This document shows positions 24,501 through 36,300 of a DNA stretch of 64,000 nucleotides, in pieces (positions within the stretch are counted from its first letter, which is position 1; each line of letters starts with the position of its first letter). The position numbers and the translations under genes are program-made. The stretch comes from Acestrorhynchus altus (taxonomy: Eukaryota > Chordata > Actinopteri > Characiformes > Acestrorhynchidae): contig CM067518.1 in the NCBI GenBank assembly GCA_034509495.1, positions 6,731,028 through 6,795,027 on the forward strand, in the 5' to 3' direction. Under the pieces are notes generated by a model, which worked only from the letters and a program-made list of their open reading frames with translations, had not been told where the DNA came from and searched no databases.

Positions 24501-27500
24501 AGGAGTCTTACCCAAAAACTCTAACAGAAAATACATGCAAGTCAATGTAAATAAAAACACTATTTATATTCATCAATTTTTCATGACATTTACATTTACA
24601 TTTGCGGAATTTAGCAGATGCCCTTATCCAGAGCGACATTGTGTTACATTTGTAACACAATGTAATGAACTACTGCCAGATTCACAATGTGTGGCCAAAA
24701 AAAGAAGAAAAAATTGAGTTCATGTTTTTTTAATGACAATGTTTTGCATATAGTTTGGAAAACATCATTGTCAAGCTTAGAAATAATCATTTAATAATAA
24801 TCAATTCTAACCTTCCAAACTTGATGCAGTTAAATCACCTCTGGTAAATTACTTCAAATTGGCATTCTGTCATGAAAGCCTTGATTAAAATGCATCAGGA
24901 GTATTAAATTAAAATGAGATCTATGGTGGTCTGATTGGGGACCCCACTCATGGTGTAAAAAGACAAGAATGGACTTGGTCTATGAACTAAAATATACTCC
25001 TATAGTAAACACCCCTTATTTCTGTAGTGATAAAACATATGGAAAGTTTCTTAACCTGACATTAAAACAAGCCTTGTGAACTGCCGTATGCAACAATGAG
25101 CCAGTAAAACCAAACTGACATGAACATTTTCTCTGACCTGAAATGCCAAGAGTCTCACCACTAAAAAATGTCTTCATTACAGAACTGCCATCTCCTCCAA
25201 GTAAGGAACTAGCCAGGAGCCAAGTCAAGCCCACAAGAAGCACCACAACGACAGCACGCAGTGGTCCTGAAAAATACAGAGAACATGAAAAAGAACACAG
25301 CAAATTACTGTGAGACATATGTTCATACACACCCAGGAGAGCAAGAAGCAAGAGGTCACCTGTGCGAGCAGGTGTCGACCACAGCATCTATTCATTTTCA
25401 TAGGTTGAATTGGCAGTGACTTGATTCATCTGAATATCAAACACACTTTGGATAATGGTGCTGCATTCTTACACAGCCTGTAATTTTCACAAGACAAAAT
25501 CCTGCACACAGGAGCGGATTACAGGGATTACAAAATCCACTGTGCATTGTTGATTACATAGAAGCATCATGGAGCCTGATCTCATGAACCGAAAGGGTCC
25601 TTTATATGTACTGGGAGGGTACAATCAGAGTTAGAATATATATATACACATATATACATATACATATACAAACACACACACACATTCCACATGCACTGCA
25701 GGATTTATAGGTTGGGAAGAGAGGGAAGCCAGGTGGGCTGCTGTGTTTTCATAGGTAGTGTTAACTACCAGACAATGCAGACAAAAATCCCCATTTACAA
25801 ACATTACAGGGTGCACTCAGTCACTGTTGTAATCAACTTGGTTTTCACACTGATTGTATATTCCTTTTCACTCAATAATAAAATACAGTTTCCAATTTCG
25901 ATCAATTTGTATTTCATTGCATATGTGAAATGTAAGCTATCAGTGGCCTATCAAGTCCCCCAGCATTGAAAATCCAACCAAGCCGCTGTGTCAGGAGATA
26001 AAGCCAAGGTATAAATTTATATTTTTAAGGATACTGTACAACTTGCCACAGATGAATGCGGTATGGAATGGGGGCAGTTGACTAATTTGCATAATATGAC
26101 ATGTTGTTGTACCACAGTTTGATGAAATGACATCAACACCTTTAGCACAGTTGAGGAGGAAAGATTTGTTAAAAAATTAATAGATAGTAAACTTAGAATT
26201 GGAATAACAAACATCATTCAGTTAGATACAATAAGAAAATACTCTATGCAAGTCAATGTAAATAAAAACACTATTTATATTCATCAATTTTTCATGACAT
26301 TTACATTTACATTTGCGGCATTTAGCAGATGCCCTTATCCAGAGCGACATTGTGTTACATTTGTAACACAATGTAACGAACTACTGCCAGATTCACAATG
26401 TGTGGAAAAAAAAAAAGAAGAAAAAATTTGAGTTCCAGGTTTTTTTAATGACAATGTTTTGCATATAGTTTGGAAAACATCATTGTCAAGCTTAAAAATA
26501 ATTATTTAATCAATTCTAACCTTCCAAACTTGATGCAGTTAAATCACCTCTGGTAAATTACTTCAAATTGGCATTCTGTCATGAAAGCCTTGATTAAAAT
26601 GCATCAGGAGTATTAAATTAAAATGAGATCTATGGTGGTCTGATTGGGGACCACACTCATGGTGTAAAAAGACAAGAATGGACTTGGTCTATGAACTAAA
26701 ATATACTCCTATTGTAAACACCCCTTATTTCTGTAGTGATAAAACATATGGAAAGTTTCTTAACCTGACATTAAAACAAGCCCTTGTGAACTGCCGTATG
26801 CAACAATGAGCCAGTAAAACCAAACTGACATGAACATTTTCTCTGACCTGAAATGCCAAGAGTCTCACCACTAAAAAATGTCTTCATTACAGAACTGCCA
26901 TCTCCTCCAAGTAAGGAACTAGCCAGGAGCCAAGTCAAGCCCACAAGAAGCACCACAAATATCCCCATTTACAAACATTACAGGGTGCACTCAGTCACTG
27001 TTGTAATCAACTTGGTTTTCACACTGATTGTATATTCCTTTTCACTCAATAATAAAATACAGTTTCCAATTTCGATCAATTTGTATTTCATTGCATATGT
27101 GAAATGTAAGCTATCAGTGGCCTATCAAGTCCCCCAGCATTGAAAATCCAACCAAGCCGCTGTGTCAGGAGATAAAGCCAAGGTAAAAATTTATATTTTT
27201 AAGGATACTGTACAACTTGCCACAGGTGAATGCGGTATGGAATGGGGGCAGTTGACTAATTTGCATAATATGTTGTTGTACCACAGTTTGATGAAATGAC
27301 ATCAACACCTTTAGCACAGTTGAGGAGGAAAGATTTGTTAAAAATTTAATTAGGGATAGTACATTTTATTCTTTTAGACCAAAACATTTCAGCAGTAAAT
27401 AATAGGTCTTAGGCAGGAATTACTGTTTAATATCACAGGAAAAATGATTGCATTGTCAGTTTTCAATATTGTGCAGTTATATTCAGAATCACAACTCCTC

Positions 27501-29898
27501 AGATCCTCAAATGTAAACACATCAATAAGTCACATTCACCAATTCTTGGGACCCTTTTTTTTGATTACCTGTGCTCTATGAAATCAAATATGTAAAGCAT
27601 TAATTTTATATTTAATTAATTTTGAAATAGTTTAAAATAGTAATGGTGGCATAAATGTGTGCATAATAGTTGTGGTGTAGTCTAGTTCTAAGTCTGAAGA
27701 AGTGGATGGACCAGGTCATATGTGAATTGTTACAACGTGTTAGGCAGGTCATTCAACAACCACAGCGTGTAATAAATGTAATTAAATATGCTTTATATTG
27801 AGTTAATTTCTTTATAAAAAAAATCTAAATAAACCAGAATCACTTTGCATCATGAAACAGAAGCTGAAAGAGGATGCTTATTACAAAAAAGTGCAAAACA
27901 TACCAATCCACTAATATAACACTATCAGTACCTAATTACAATATACCTTCATTATAAAGTGAAGATTCCTAAAGTGGAAAGGCACCAACTGACCTTCTGT
28001 CATCTGTCATCAAGTGCTAATATCTGCCTAAGAGAGAGTTACTAAACACTGTTACCAAGGGGATCAATAAAGTTCTATATATTGACAAATAATCCAAAAA
28101 TAAATAATAAATTAAAATGTATTTAAGTTCATGAAATAAAATATACTCCAAATACAAATGCTGACAACTGTGAGAGAGAATTTCTATTACTACATACAAA
28201 ATTTACTCTACTAATACTATTCCAATAATATTAACACTAAGTGTGTACCATAAGTAAAAAGTGTTGTTTATATTAGAACACAACATCTGTTTCTGGACAT
28301 CTTCATACTTTAGAAAAAGAAAAGAAAAAAAAAGAAAAAGATTTGCTGGACTAGGTATTAAACAACCTCGATTAAAGCTTTGGTAATTCTTACGTTCACA
28401 TACATCACATTACTATGGGTTGTTACTTTCTTATTTGTATTTATTCGAGATAAATTTAAAATAATGAGTTAATGTGATAATTGTTTACTATTACTATGGT
28501 TTTACCACAATTCTGTATGATGTTATTGTGTATAGTGTTCTGATTTAGAGCTCGGCTCCTCATTGTCCCCTTTACGAGGACCAAGTAGAACGTACTAATG
28601 CACAACATGTTGCCATTACTCAAAAAACTTCTGTACTTCTGAAATTGTAACCTGCAAACACTTTAATATCTTCTAACAGTCTCTGCTTTGTGTGCATCAG
28701 CTATGTTCAGTCTGCATTCTAAACTGGTACATTTGATTAATTTAGCATAGTGATTTAGAATCCCTGATCATTTAGAAACACTTACACTTACAAACAACCA
28801 CAAACTTTACGCAAAATTTCATGGTTCACCCTAAAATAGTTTCACACTACAGACTCTAAACTTTTTTGTTCTGAGAATGCTCCTCACTACTGCAGACTTA
28901 ATAATGACAATCACTGAGAAGCTGGACCACTGATTCTGATTACACTTTAATGTGAACTGCATTTGCAACTTGTGAAGCTCAGGTTAATGTGAACTCTATT
29001 TACACAATTAAAATATGTAACTGAAATAAACACATTTTGAGGAAGATTTTTTTTGCCCACTCATGTACATTGAATTACTTTGTAAATAAAAAATATATAT
29101 TTTTCCCAATCTACAAATTGTATCATCAGAGAGTAAATCACAATTAATTGCAACCATATATTTCAATCATTTATTCTAATGTCAGAGTTTTTAAACAAAA
29201 TTATGCTTTGTTCCCAGAGTTTTTTTGGTTTTTGCATCATTGCAGTGAAGTACAGGACTGTACAAAGACACCTGTGGACATTATAAATTGTAGCCTATTA
29301 TCTGGGCAGTAAGTGTATATTTACTCAATAAACATGTTTAACAATATTAGAATAAATACAATATTTATACAGAAAGCATTGATCTTATACAACTGTTCAT
29401 TAAAGCATCTCCAAAGCTCTCATCGTGAGGGTCTAGTATTACTTATAGTTATCACCTAACACCTTTTTTAGTAAATTAGTGCTTGACTATGTTAAATCCC
29501 GTGAGCTGGTGATGGAATTACACACATTCATGTGTTGGTTGGGAATGTCCAAGAGAAATCTGAAACCAAGCTTTGTTCTTCAAACTAGCTCTAACATCTC
29601 AACTGCTTTCTTCAACATGAGAATTAACTGCATTTATATTTACCAACTGTAGGCTGTAGTAATGTGATCTTTTATTATTTTTATGGTAGAATTCCTCCAA
29701 CTGCCAAGATAAATGTTTTTAAATAATGGACTCCAGTGCCTAAAACTCTACAAAGGGCTGAATTCTTTTATCTTCGAATCCATATTTGCTATTTGCTTAT
29801 TAATTCAAACAGTTTGAGTACACAGTTTGAGAACCCTGTTCTAATATTGTATGCTCAGTGTTTAGATGGTTTAAAGTGTACAAACCTGCCAGCCTCAT
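18586..29898 (-). CDS. fam3a: fam3a: FAM3 family cytokine-like protein, complete
   Basis: FAM3A is a small secreted or mitochondria-associated metabolic regulator (family knowledge). Coding exons, 5' to 3' on the minus strand: 29898-29886, 25266-25138, 24249-24226, 24140-24017, 23718-23660, 20820-20770, 20244-20160, 19987-19861, 18684-18586. All have AG/GT borders and matching phases, totalling 711 nt and 236 residues (human about 230). Residues 6-29 form a hydrophobic signal anchor. The FAM3 domain carries the four family cysteines C64, C70, C92 and C227. Motifs are KYKCGL, GAANVIGPKICLED, NNVGRGLNIALVNG, FDMWAGD, FRDSWVFVGAKG, KSPFEQ and NKYEGWPE. The start MRLAG equals that of mammalian FAM3A, and VFVGAKG favours FAM3A over FAM3C. 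It is transcribed divergently from idh3g. Introns hold Tc1 fossils and a duplicated piece of coding exon 2. Confidence 0.95.
18685..19860. other. fam3a last intron
   Basis: AT-rich, with no element recognised. It contains no alternative exon with family motifs. Confidence 0.6.
20869..22166 (-). mobile_element. Tc1-like transposon fossil in a fam3a intron
   Basis: Inverted terminal repeats are visible: ACAACCCCAATTCCAATGAAG on the left, and TATTCAACTGAATA with CTACAAAGACAAGA mirrored at 22110-22150 on the right. The right tip is eroded. The minus strand encodes a decayed transposase starting near 21918 (MGRGSL). It has a helix-turn-helix (IARNLGISSSTVHDIIK) and, near the far end, LDWPGWIPDLS, which is the Tc1 motif around the second catalytic Asp. 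Several in-frame stops make it inactive. Its left tip lies 49 bp from the acceptor of the FDMWAGD exon. Confidence 0.85.
22730..23590 (-). mobile_element. probable second Tc1-like fossil
   Basis: A minus-strand start near 23055 reads MARSKELI, like the beginning of Tc1 transposases, followed by decayed sequence with stops and a stretch reading ARRKTLL. Flanking AT-rich sequence may be terminal repeats, but I could not pair the ends confidently. Confidence 0.4.
24587..24642 (-). repeat. SINE/L2 3' tail
   Basis: The minus strand reads the conserved fish tail TCGCTCTGGATAAGGGCATC followed by TGCTAAAT and TGTAA repeats. A more diverged tail lies at about 24428-24468. Confidence 0.8.
25636..25684. 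repeat. (TA/CA)n compound microsatellite
   Basis: TA, CATA and CA units, about 49 bp. It is present only in duplication copy 1. Confidence 0.9.
26298..26351 (-). repeat. SINE/L2 3' tail (duplicated copy)
   Basis: The same tail as at 24587-24642, carried along by the tandem duplication. Confidence 0.8.
26848..26958 (-). pseudogene. truncated copy of fam3a coding exon 2
   Basis: About 111 nt match the 3' part of fam3a coding exon 2, including the signal-anchor stretch VVLLVGLTWLLASSLLGG and the donor CAG|GTCAGAG, with no visible base change. The first 18 nt and the acceptor are missing, replaced by the second deletion junction. It lies in the same orientation between coding exons 1 and 2. Without an acceptor it should not be spliced in. 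Confidence 0.9.
27346..29885. other. fam3a intron 2 remainder
   Basis: AT-rich non-coding DNA. A purine run lies at 28315-28341. GGGGATCAATAAAGTTCTAT at about 28059 resembles a fish LINE 3' tail. Nothing else is recognised. Confidence 0.5.
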
Positions 29899-29954
29899 GT
29901 TAGTTGGATGGGAGAACCGGAACCAAATCCAGGCACTATGAAGGGTATTCTGTT
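29886..29954 (-). other. fam3a: fam3a exon 2 (5' UTR end and start codon)
   Basis: An acceptor TTTCAG precedes 29954 and a donor GCAG|GTTTG follows 29886. The exon carries 56 nt of 5' UTR and the first 13 coding nt (ATG at 29898, MRLA plus one base). Confidence 0.85.
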
Positions 29955-31235
29955 CTGAAACAGAGAGAACACTGTTTATATATACACATAGGACATTACA
30001 TGTACAGGTAATATTTATACATGTATAGGCTTCACAGACTTGACCTACATTTTACTGTGTTGATGCAGAGGTAGGCAATGTACATTTTGTTTTGGGAATG
30101 AACAAGTGGCTTTTCTGAGAATATAAAGAACACTGACTAATTGCATATTTCAATACAAAGGGTGTTATGTCTGCTGAAAAAATATTGAATAAAATCTGAA
30201 TAAAAGTGTTTTTAAAAGGTCTGGTACTACATTTTGTCTGCGTCAACTTCTCAACTATATTGACAATCATGTAAAATGAAAATGTCTTTAAGCATTGAGA
30301 TTTGTGGATTTGGAATGGAATGTAGATTTTGTTTCGATAGTACTCAGCCTTATGCTCTGAAACTGAGTTCCTAATCAAAGCAGAGTTTGTGGCAATTTCT
30401 GAAATGAAGGATATACAAACATATATAAATACAAGCCTATATAATATATCTAGTTAGACAGTGCAACTGATTACTATGCAATATAATTTGCTGTGAAGCC
30501 TCTCAGTGTCTGTCAGCAGAAGGTCCTGCCTACCCTACTGACTGCAGATCATCTGTTCTTCATACAGAAACTTTTAGCAAGCTAATAATAGGTTATCAAT
30601 AACAATAATCTATAAAATATTTATTAGGGACGAAGGATCATACAGTGTGAACTTAAACAACTAATCGACTTAGTTGAATAAAATTAATGACCAACTTATT
30701 TAAACTAAAATAATAGTTGATTAGTTGGTGATGACATCATGTATGTTTATTAATGGGTCAGGACACGTGTAAACCATGGACTAATCCCAGAAGTTTAACC
30801 ATAAAAGTGTGGAATAGAATTTTACTGCCACTACTACAGTAACAAATCCCTTAATCTTTACACAGAGCTGCAATGAAAACATACAGACCAAGCAGCTGTC
30901 ACATGAAAAAAGTGTGTAAATAAAAACTTCACTAATTTGATTAACTTACTTGCGGATCCATGATGCAACTACCTTGAAGTAAGTCAACCTAGATTTGTTA
31001 AAAATCAGACACTGGTTGAAATATATATTCAATTCTGCTTTTCTACAAAAAGAGCCAATCAGCCTGTTTTATTACAAGCAGTGAAACACCTCAACCAATA
31101 TTTAGAAAAAAATGAGATTTAGATAAAATATCTATGCCTTGTGCTTTTATTGTAGGTCAAATTGCCCACCATTAGTGCAAACACATACCCAATGTGGGTA
31201 ATTCAGGCCCAGAATTTTGTTCCCACTAAGCTGCA
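29955..31235. other. fam3a intron 1, 3' portion
   Basis: No exon seen. At about 30655-30745 an imperfect palindrome (AACTAATCGACTTAG ... GATTAGTTGGTGATGACATC) resembles an end of a fish hAT element. Confidence 0.4.
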
Positions 31236-31339
31236 GTGGTTCTAATGTGTACAGTAATTCTAAAATGTTCACTAGTTCTAACATGTACACTGGTTCTAAT
31301 GTGTACAGTGGTTTAAACGTGTACAGTGATTCTAATTAA
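31236..31339. repeat. about 20-bp tandem repeat
   Basis: About five degenerate units close to TGGTTCTAATGTGTACAG lie just before the larger minisatellite. Confidence 0.8.
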
Positions 31340-31397
31340 ATGTAAACACAGCTAGTTATCTACCTACCTATGTAATTGAGACCATTTGGAAATGCGT

Positions 31398-32395
31398 GTA
31401 GCTGTTTATTGGTCGAGGTGTTTCTGTTACAGTAGTTATTTATTGGTTGAGGTGTTTCTGTTACAGTAGTTGTTTATTGGTTGAGGTGTTCCTGTTACAA
31501 TAGTTGCTACAGTTACAGTAGTTGCTTCAGTTACAGTAGTTTATTGGTCGAGGTGTTTCTGTTACAGGACTTGCTACAATTACAGTAGTAACAGTAGTTT
31601 ATTGGTTGAGGTGTTTCTGTTACAGTAGTTGTTTATTGGTTGAAGTGTTTCTGTTACAGTAGTTGCTACAGTTACAGTAGTTGCTTCAGTTACAGTAGTT
31701 TATTGGTCTAGGTGTTTCTGTTACAGTAGTTGCTACAGTAGCTGTTTATTGGTCAAGGTGTTCCTGTTACAGTAGTTGTTAGTTACAACAGTTGTTTCAG
31801 TTACAGTAGTTGCTACAGTAGTTGTTTATTGGTCAAGGTGTTTCTGCTACAGTAGTTGCTACAGATACAGTAGTTGCTACAGTAGTTGTTTATTGGTCAA
31901 GGTGTTTCTGTCACAGTAGTTGCTACAGTAGTTGTTATTGGTCAAGGTGTTTCTGTTACAATAGTTGCTACAGTAGTTTATTGGTCAAGGAGTTTCTGTT
32001 ACAGTAGTTGCTACAGTAGTTGTTATTGGTCAAGGTGTTTATGTTACAATAGTTGCTACAGTAGTTTATTGGTCAAGGAGTTTCTGTTACAGTAGTTGCT
32101 ACAGTTACAGTAGTTGCTAGAGTTACAGTAGTTGTTTATTGCTTGAAGTGTTACTGTTACAGTAGTTTCTACAGTTACAGTAGATGTTTACTGGTCGAGG
32201 TGTTTCTGTTACAGTAGTTGCTACAGTTACAGTACTTGCTACAGTTACAGTAGTTGTTTATTGGTTGAGGTGTTTTTGTTACAGTAGTTTTTACAGTTAC
32301 AGTAGTTGCTACAGTTACAGTAGATGTTTATTGGTCAAGGTGTTTCTGTTACAGTAGTTGCTACAGTAGTGTTTCATTGGTCGAGGTGTTTCTTT
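31398..32395. repeat. CCAAT-bearing minisatellite in fam3a intron 1
   Basis: A 1-kb array is built from two modules: GTTTATTGGTCGAGGTGTTT and repeated CTGTTACAGTAGTTGCTACA. By eye I count 17 ATTGG boxes (CCAAT on the fam3a sense strand) plus two near-variants, typically 35-70 bp apart. It starts about 150 bp inside intron 1 from the fam3a first-exon donor. Confidence 0.93.
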
Positions 32396-32454
32396 ATGTC
32401 AGTCACGTACGGAAGGGAATTGCTGGCTAATGTTATGTAGCATCATTCACCACC

Positions 32455-32515
32455 ACCAGCAACACCCCCACTAACACCAACCCCACCATCACCATCACCA
32501 CCACCACCAGCAGCA
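32455..32515. repeat. CAC/CCA-rich trinucleotide tract
   Basis: Interrupted CAC, CCA and CAG triplets beside the fam3a first-exon donor. Confidence 0.75.
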
Positions 32516-32546
32516 ACAGCTACTGCTTACTGAAACTCAAACTCAC

Positions 32547-32775
32547 CGCTTGTGTGCTGAAGGTCTCAATAAATGACAGCTTTCTCAGAAGCAGACAGAA
32601 GTGCCGTCGACAAAAGAATCAGGACATGTTTCCTGTCAGAGCAGCCTGTTCTGTTCAGAAAGAATGAACCCTCTCCTCCACCACCTCCTCTCCGTCCAGC
32701 AAAACAGAGCGCTGCTCGAGAGGACCTTCCGCTTTCGTCAAGACGCGCGCGCCCAACCACGTGCTGAACACACCG
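32547..32775 (-). other. fam3a: fam3a non-coding first exon (predicted)
   Basis: A strong minus-strand donor AAGCG|GTGAGT lies at 32547/32546, and upstream is a GC-rich block (GACGCGCGCGCCC) suited to a transcription start. The exact 5' end is not visible; 32775 is an estimate. Confidence 0.6.
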
Positions 32776-33385
32776 GAAAATCAATTCATTTACAGAACCG
32801 ATTCTTACAAATGGTTCGTTTCAGTGAACCGAGTGTCCGATTATTGTAATGTGTGTGTGTACACTATTCTATATATATATTAGAAGACAAAGTGTGTGTG
32901 TATCTTGTAGAATGTGAAGAGGAGTTGGGCCTGTGATTAAATGAGTAATACTCAGGGATATGACCCAGATAAAGGACCATGTAAAGTTCTTCATATATTC
33001 TTGTGTATTCCAGTGTGTTTATTTATTTATTTTTATATTATTATATATTTATTTTTATTCTCAGTAATAGTGTTTTTTTTATCTCGTAAATACACATATA
33101 TATTTATTCTGTGCACCTTATCCCTACTTCTCTTATTGATTTGTGTGTGAAGACAGTCGTGAATAAGCATTTCAGTGCATGTTGTACTGTGTATAACTCT
33201 GTGTGACGAATAAACAAGCCTTGAAGGACAGCTGTGGTTGAGGAGGTCCAGCACATGTTGGGCTTTTCAGTGTGGAGTGTAGTAAGACTCGGGTGTGTTC
33301 AGGTCTTGGTTTACAGTCTCACAGTGGACTCCACTCTGGTCGTGAGCAGAAGCAGCGATTCAGGGATTCAGACTCAGAGGAGAAG
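32740..33385. promoter_or_regulatory. divergent fam3a / idh3g promoter region
   Basis: The interval separates the predicted fam3a first exon from the idh3g start codon. It holds a CpG-rich block with a CACGTG E-box at 32758-32763. In the middle is an AT-rich insert (about 32990-33225) that resembles a retroposed 3' tail ending with GACGAATAAACA. The idh3g 5' UTR probably begins in the last 150 bp. A second CpG-rich patch lies inside idh3g intron 1 at about 33530-33740 and could hold further start sites. Confidence 0.6.
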
Positions 33386-36300
33386 ATGTCCAGAGCGCTG
33401 CTGAGTCTCTCCAAACCTCTGCAGCCCGTGTGGGGGGCGCGGCTGGGAGACACCGCGAAGGTCAGATAAGGACTGATCGTGTCTGATTTAAAAGGTTGTG
33501 GTTCAGTTTATAAGCCGGATTTGTATCTCCAGCACGACGGATAAAAGTCCGACTGGCTTACAGGTGGAGGTGGAAAATTCGGGTCCAGAAAGAAACGCAT
33601 CCGCTCCGTGCTTTCGTTCCGGCCGCTGGGCGGCGCTGTGTTCAGCCTATCCGCAGCGGAGCCGCTTTGCCGGTCGGAACGGAATCCCGTTGCGGATTAT
33701 TTGCTTTCTGGACCCGGATTCTCCACGAAATAATGTTAAAACACGGAACAAGGTCAACAGGTAGCTTTATGATTCACAAATATCGTTAAAGTACATCAGT
33801 GTTTTAGTGTAAACACAACTGAACTAATAATTGAAAGTAAAATAGCAGTAATCGTAGAATCTCACCTATTTCCTGGGTTTCTGAAGCTAACTAGCTACAA
33901 GCTAAAAGGGCTCTTTTTCTGTCCTTTTTTAAAAATTTAACATCTGAACTTTCCCTTCAGTTGTATGGAGCAGCAGGACGAAGAGATAAATCTACACACA
34001 CAGTGAGTGACTGTGTTTACAGTGTTTATATTCCTGTACAGTGTGTGTGTGTGTGTGTGTGAACTAAGCCCTTATTATGCATTAAAGTATTTAATGCTCT
34101 AACAACAGCACTGTTATCATGATAACTTAATGTCTGTAATTCTCTGGTGGAAACCTCAAACCAACACATTTAGCTACTCCACTACATATGTAAAGTCAAA
34201 TCAGGTGTGTTGGTAAACTCTGTCTGTCTTATACAGGATGCTTTCCTTATATACACATCCTCCTCTGTGTACAGTACACATTAAACAGATGAATAAGGCC
34301 TGCACAATATTGGAAAAATAAAGGACATTGTGATATTTAGTTGATCTGCAATGTATATACTACCCAATATGTGTTCTGAAAGTTTTGACTGGTAGTGTAC
34401 ATATGCAATGGCATGTTGTTAATCAAGATCACATCACATTACAGCACGATGAACAGTAGTAACAAAGAGTTGGTCATAATATTGTGGCTGATTGTAAATT
34501 GGTAAAACAAATCAGTTTCAGACAGTCATTGTTCCTTGATTTGATCTCTTAACAACATGCAATTGATATATGTAGACTACTGGTCTAAAGTTTCAGAGGA
34601 GTGTTGGGTGTTCTAAAACTTTTGACCTATACAGTGTGTGTGTGTGTGTGTTATATTTAATCAGGCAGATTTAATCTGTCTCTGGTAGAAATGTAGTGCA
34701 AATATTTGTTTTGCATCAAGCAAGTTATAACCTGACATGGATTGTTTGATTGGCCTGGCATGACTTTACACATCCTGTGATGTGATATTGCGCAAATTGC
34801 TATGACGATGCTTAAACAATAAATATCATAACTGATGTTTGGCCTCTTGCTGTGTTTTTACTTTGTTGTGGAAGTCATTTGGTTTGCTGTCCTTGTTAAT
34901 GTGTCACACATGCAAGAATTTTGACAGCAAGAAAATGGCAACAGATAGTAGAACATACTGAATTCAAATGTAATTCATTGTGTAACTAATTCTTGCTGTC
35001 CTTTACCTCTTTTTTCCCCTCAACGCTCCTCCACCATCAGGGAAAAATCATAGTAAGTATAGGTTTCCAGTAAAAAGTGTCATAGTTTCACAAAGAAAAG
35101 AGTCTGAAATTAAAATGACTTAATTTGATTTTCACAGCCTCCCCCTGCCAGATATGGCGGTAGACACACCGTCACACTTATTCCAGGGGATGGGATTGGC
35201 CCAGAGCTGCTCAACCATGTCCGTGAACTTTTCAGGTCAGTCTCAAGAATGCTTCCTCTATTTATACTTAGTCCCACTGTATCAGCTATAACTAACAAAC
35301 CTTACATTTTAGATGCACACTTATGAACATAGTCCATTTGTAGCTGAACAATTTATCAGCAGTCAATCCCAGCAATTATTCAATTCTTCAATTCTTTTTC
35401 TTCTTTGTAGTCTACAACTATATTTAGATATAGTTATGTAGTTATATTGATATGTAGTTCTGTTCTTTTTTACATTTCTTTATTCCATAAACGCACATTT
35501 ATACTATTTAAATATTATTTTTATTAAATGTAAAATTAAATTAAATTAAATATTATTATTTATTAAATGTAAATATTAAGATTGAGTTTAATCATGTTTA
35601 TAAGTAATCCATTTTGCCAAACAGGTACACTTACCTTTTAAAAACGTATATGTTAAGTACATTTTGTCTTTACATTTATCGTTACTGTTAAATATAAATT
35701 TGTATTAGTAATTTAAAGTAATTGTAGAGGATTTCTATTGGTATCTTTATCCAGAATTACATATACAGTGTACAGTGAAGCTATAGGATTCAAACAATGA
35801 AGAAAACTAAAAATGTACGAATGGGGATATAGTGGTGCTTGGATGTTTGTGAACCCTTTAGAATTTTCTATATTCCTGAATTAAAACTTTAAACTTTATA
35901 AGATTTTCAAATTTTAAGTTCTAAAAAATGAGAACCAAAGCAAACTAATATAATAATTAGTAATTTATTTTTTTGAGATAAATCCAATATTACTTATGTG
36001 AGTTGCAAAAGGATGTTAAATTTTACGATTAGCAGATAATTTGAAGTTGAAATTAGTCAGGTGTTTTCAATTAACAAGATTGTGCAAGTGGTGCCTCATT
36101 TTTTTTAAAGAATATAAATCCTATGCACACAAATAATTAAATTCAAACTGGTTTGTACAGAGGAATGGGATGAAATCAGTGCATGAGTAATCAACAGTTA
36201 CTAATCAAAAGTTAACTTACTGTTGCCACTCATATATATGTAATATTGGGTCATATTCCTCAATAAATAAATGACCAAGTGTAATATTTCTGTTTCATAT

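Larger units (their letters stand above)
24350..26178. repeat. tandem duplication, copy 1 (contains the true fam3a coding exon 2)
   Basis: The block starts at ATAGATAGTAAACTTAGAAT and ends at GATTTGTTAAAAA. It recurs immediately downstream at 26179-27345 with almost no substitutions. Copy 1 includes fam3a coding exon 2 (25138-25266), an L2/SINE tail and the microsatellite at 25636-25684. Confidence 0.93.
26179..27345. repeat. tandem duplication, copy 2 (internally deleted)
   Basis: It matches copy 1 but lacks about 120 bp (corresponding to roughly 24415-24534) and about 536 bp (roughly 25251-25786). The second gap removes the acceptor end of the copied exon and the microsatellite. Only scattered single-base differences are visible elsewhere. 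Confidence 0.92.

Noticed and set aside
31398..32395. CRISPR-like or coding repeat array (VATVVVIGQGVS frames)
   Set aside because: The whole array is made of diverged tandem units. There are no unique spacers and the frames are repeat artefacts.
33207..33212. AATAAA poly(A) signal upstream of idh3g
   Set aside because: It sits in what looks like a retroposed repeat tail. No gene ending there was found.
32740..33385. Possible ssr4 first exon on the minus strand
   Set aside because: No signal-peptide exon or SSR4 motif was found. The minus-strand exons downstream clearly belong to fam3a.
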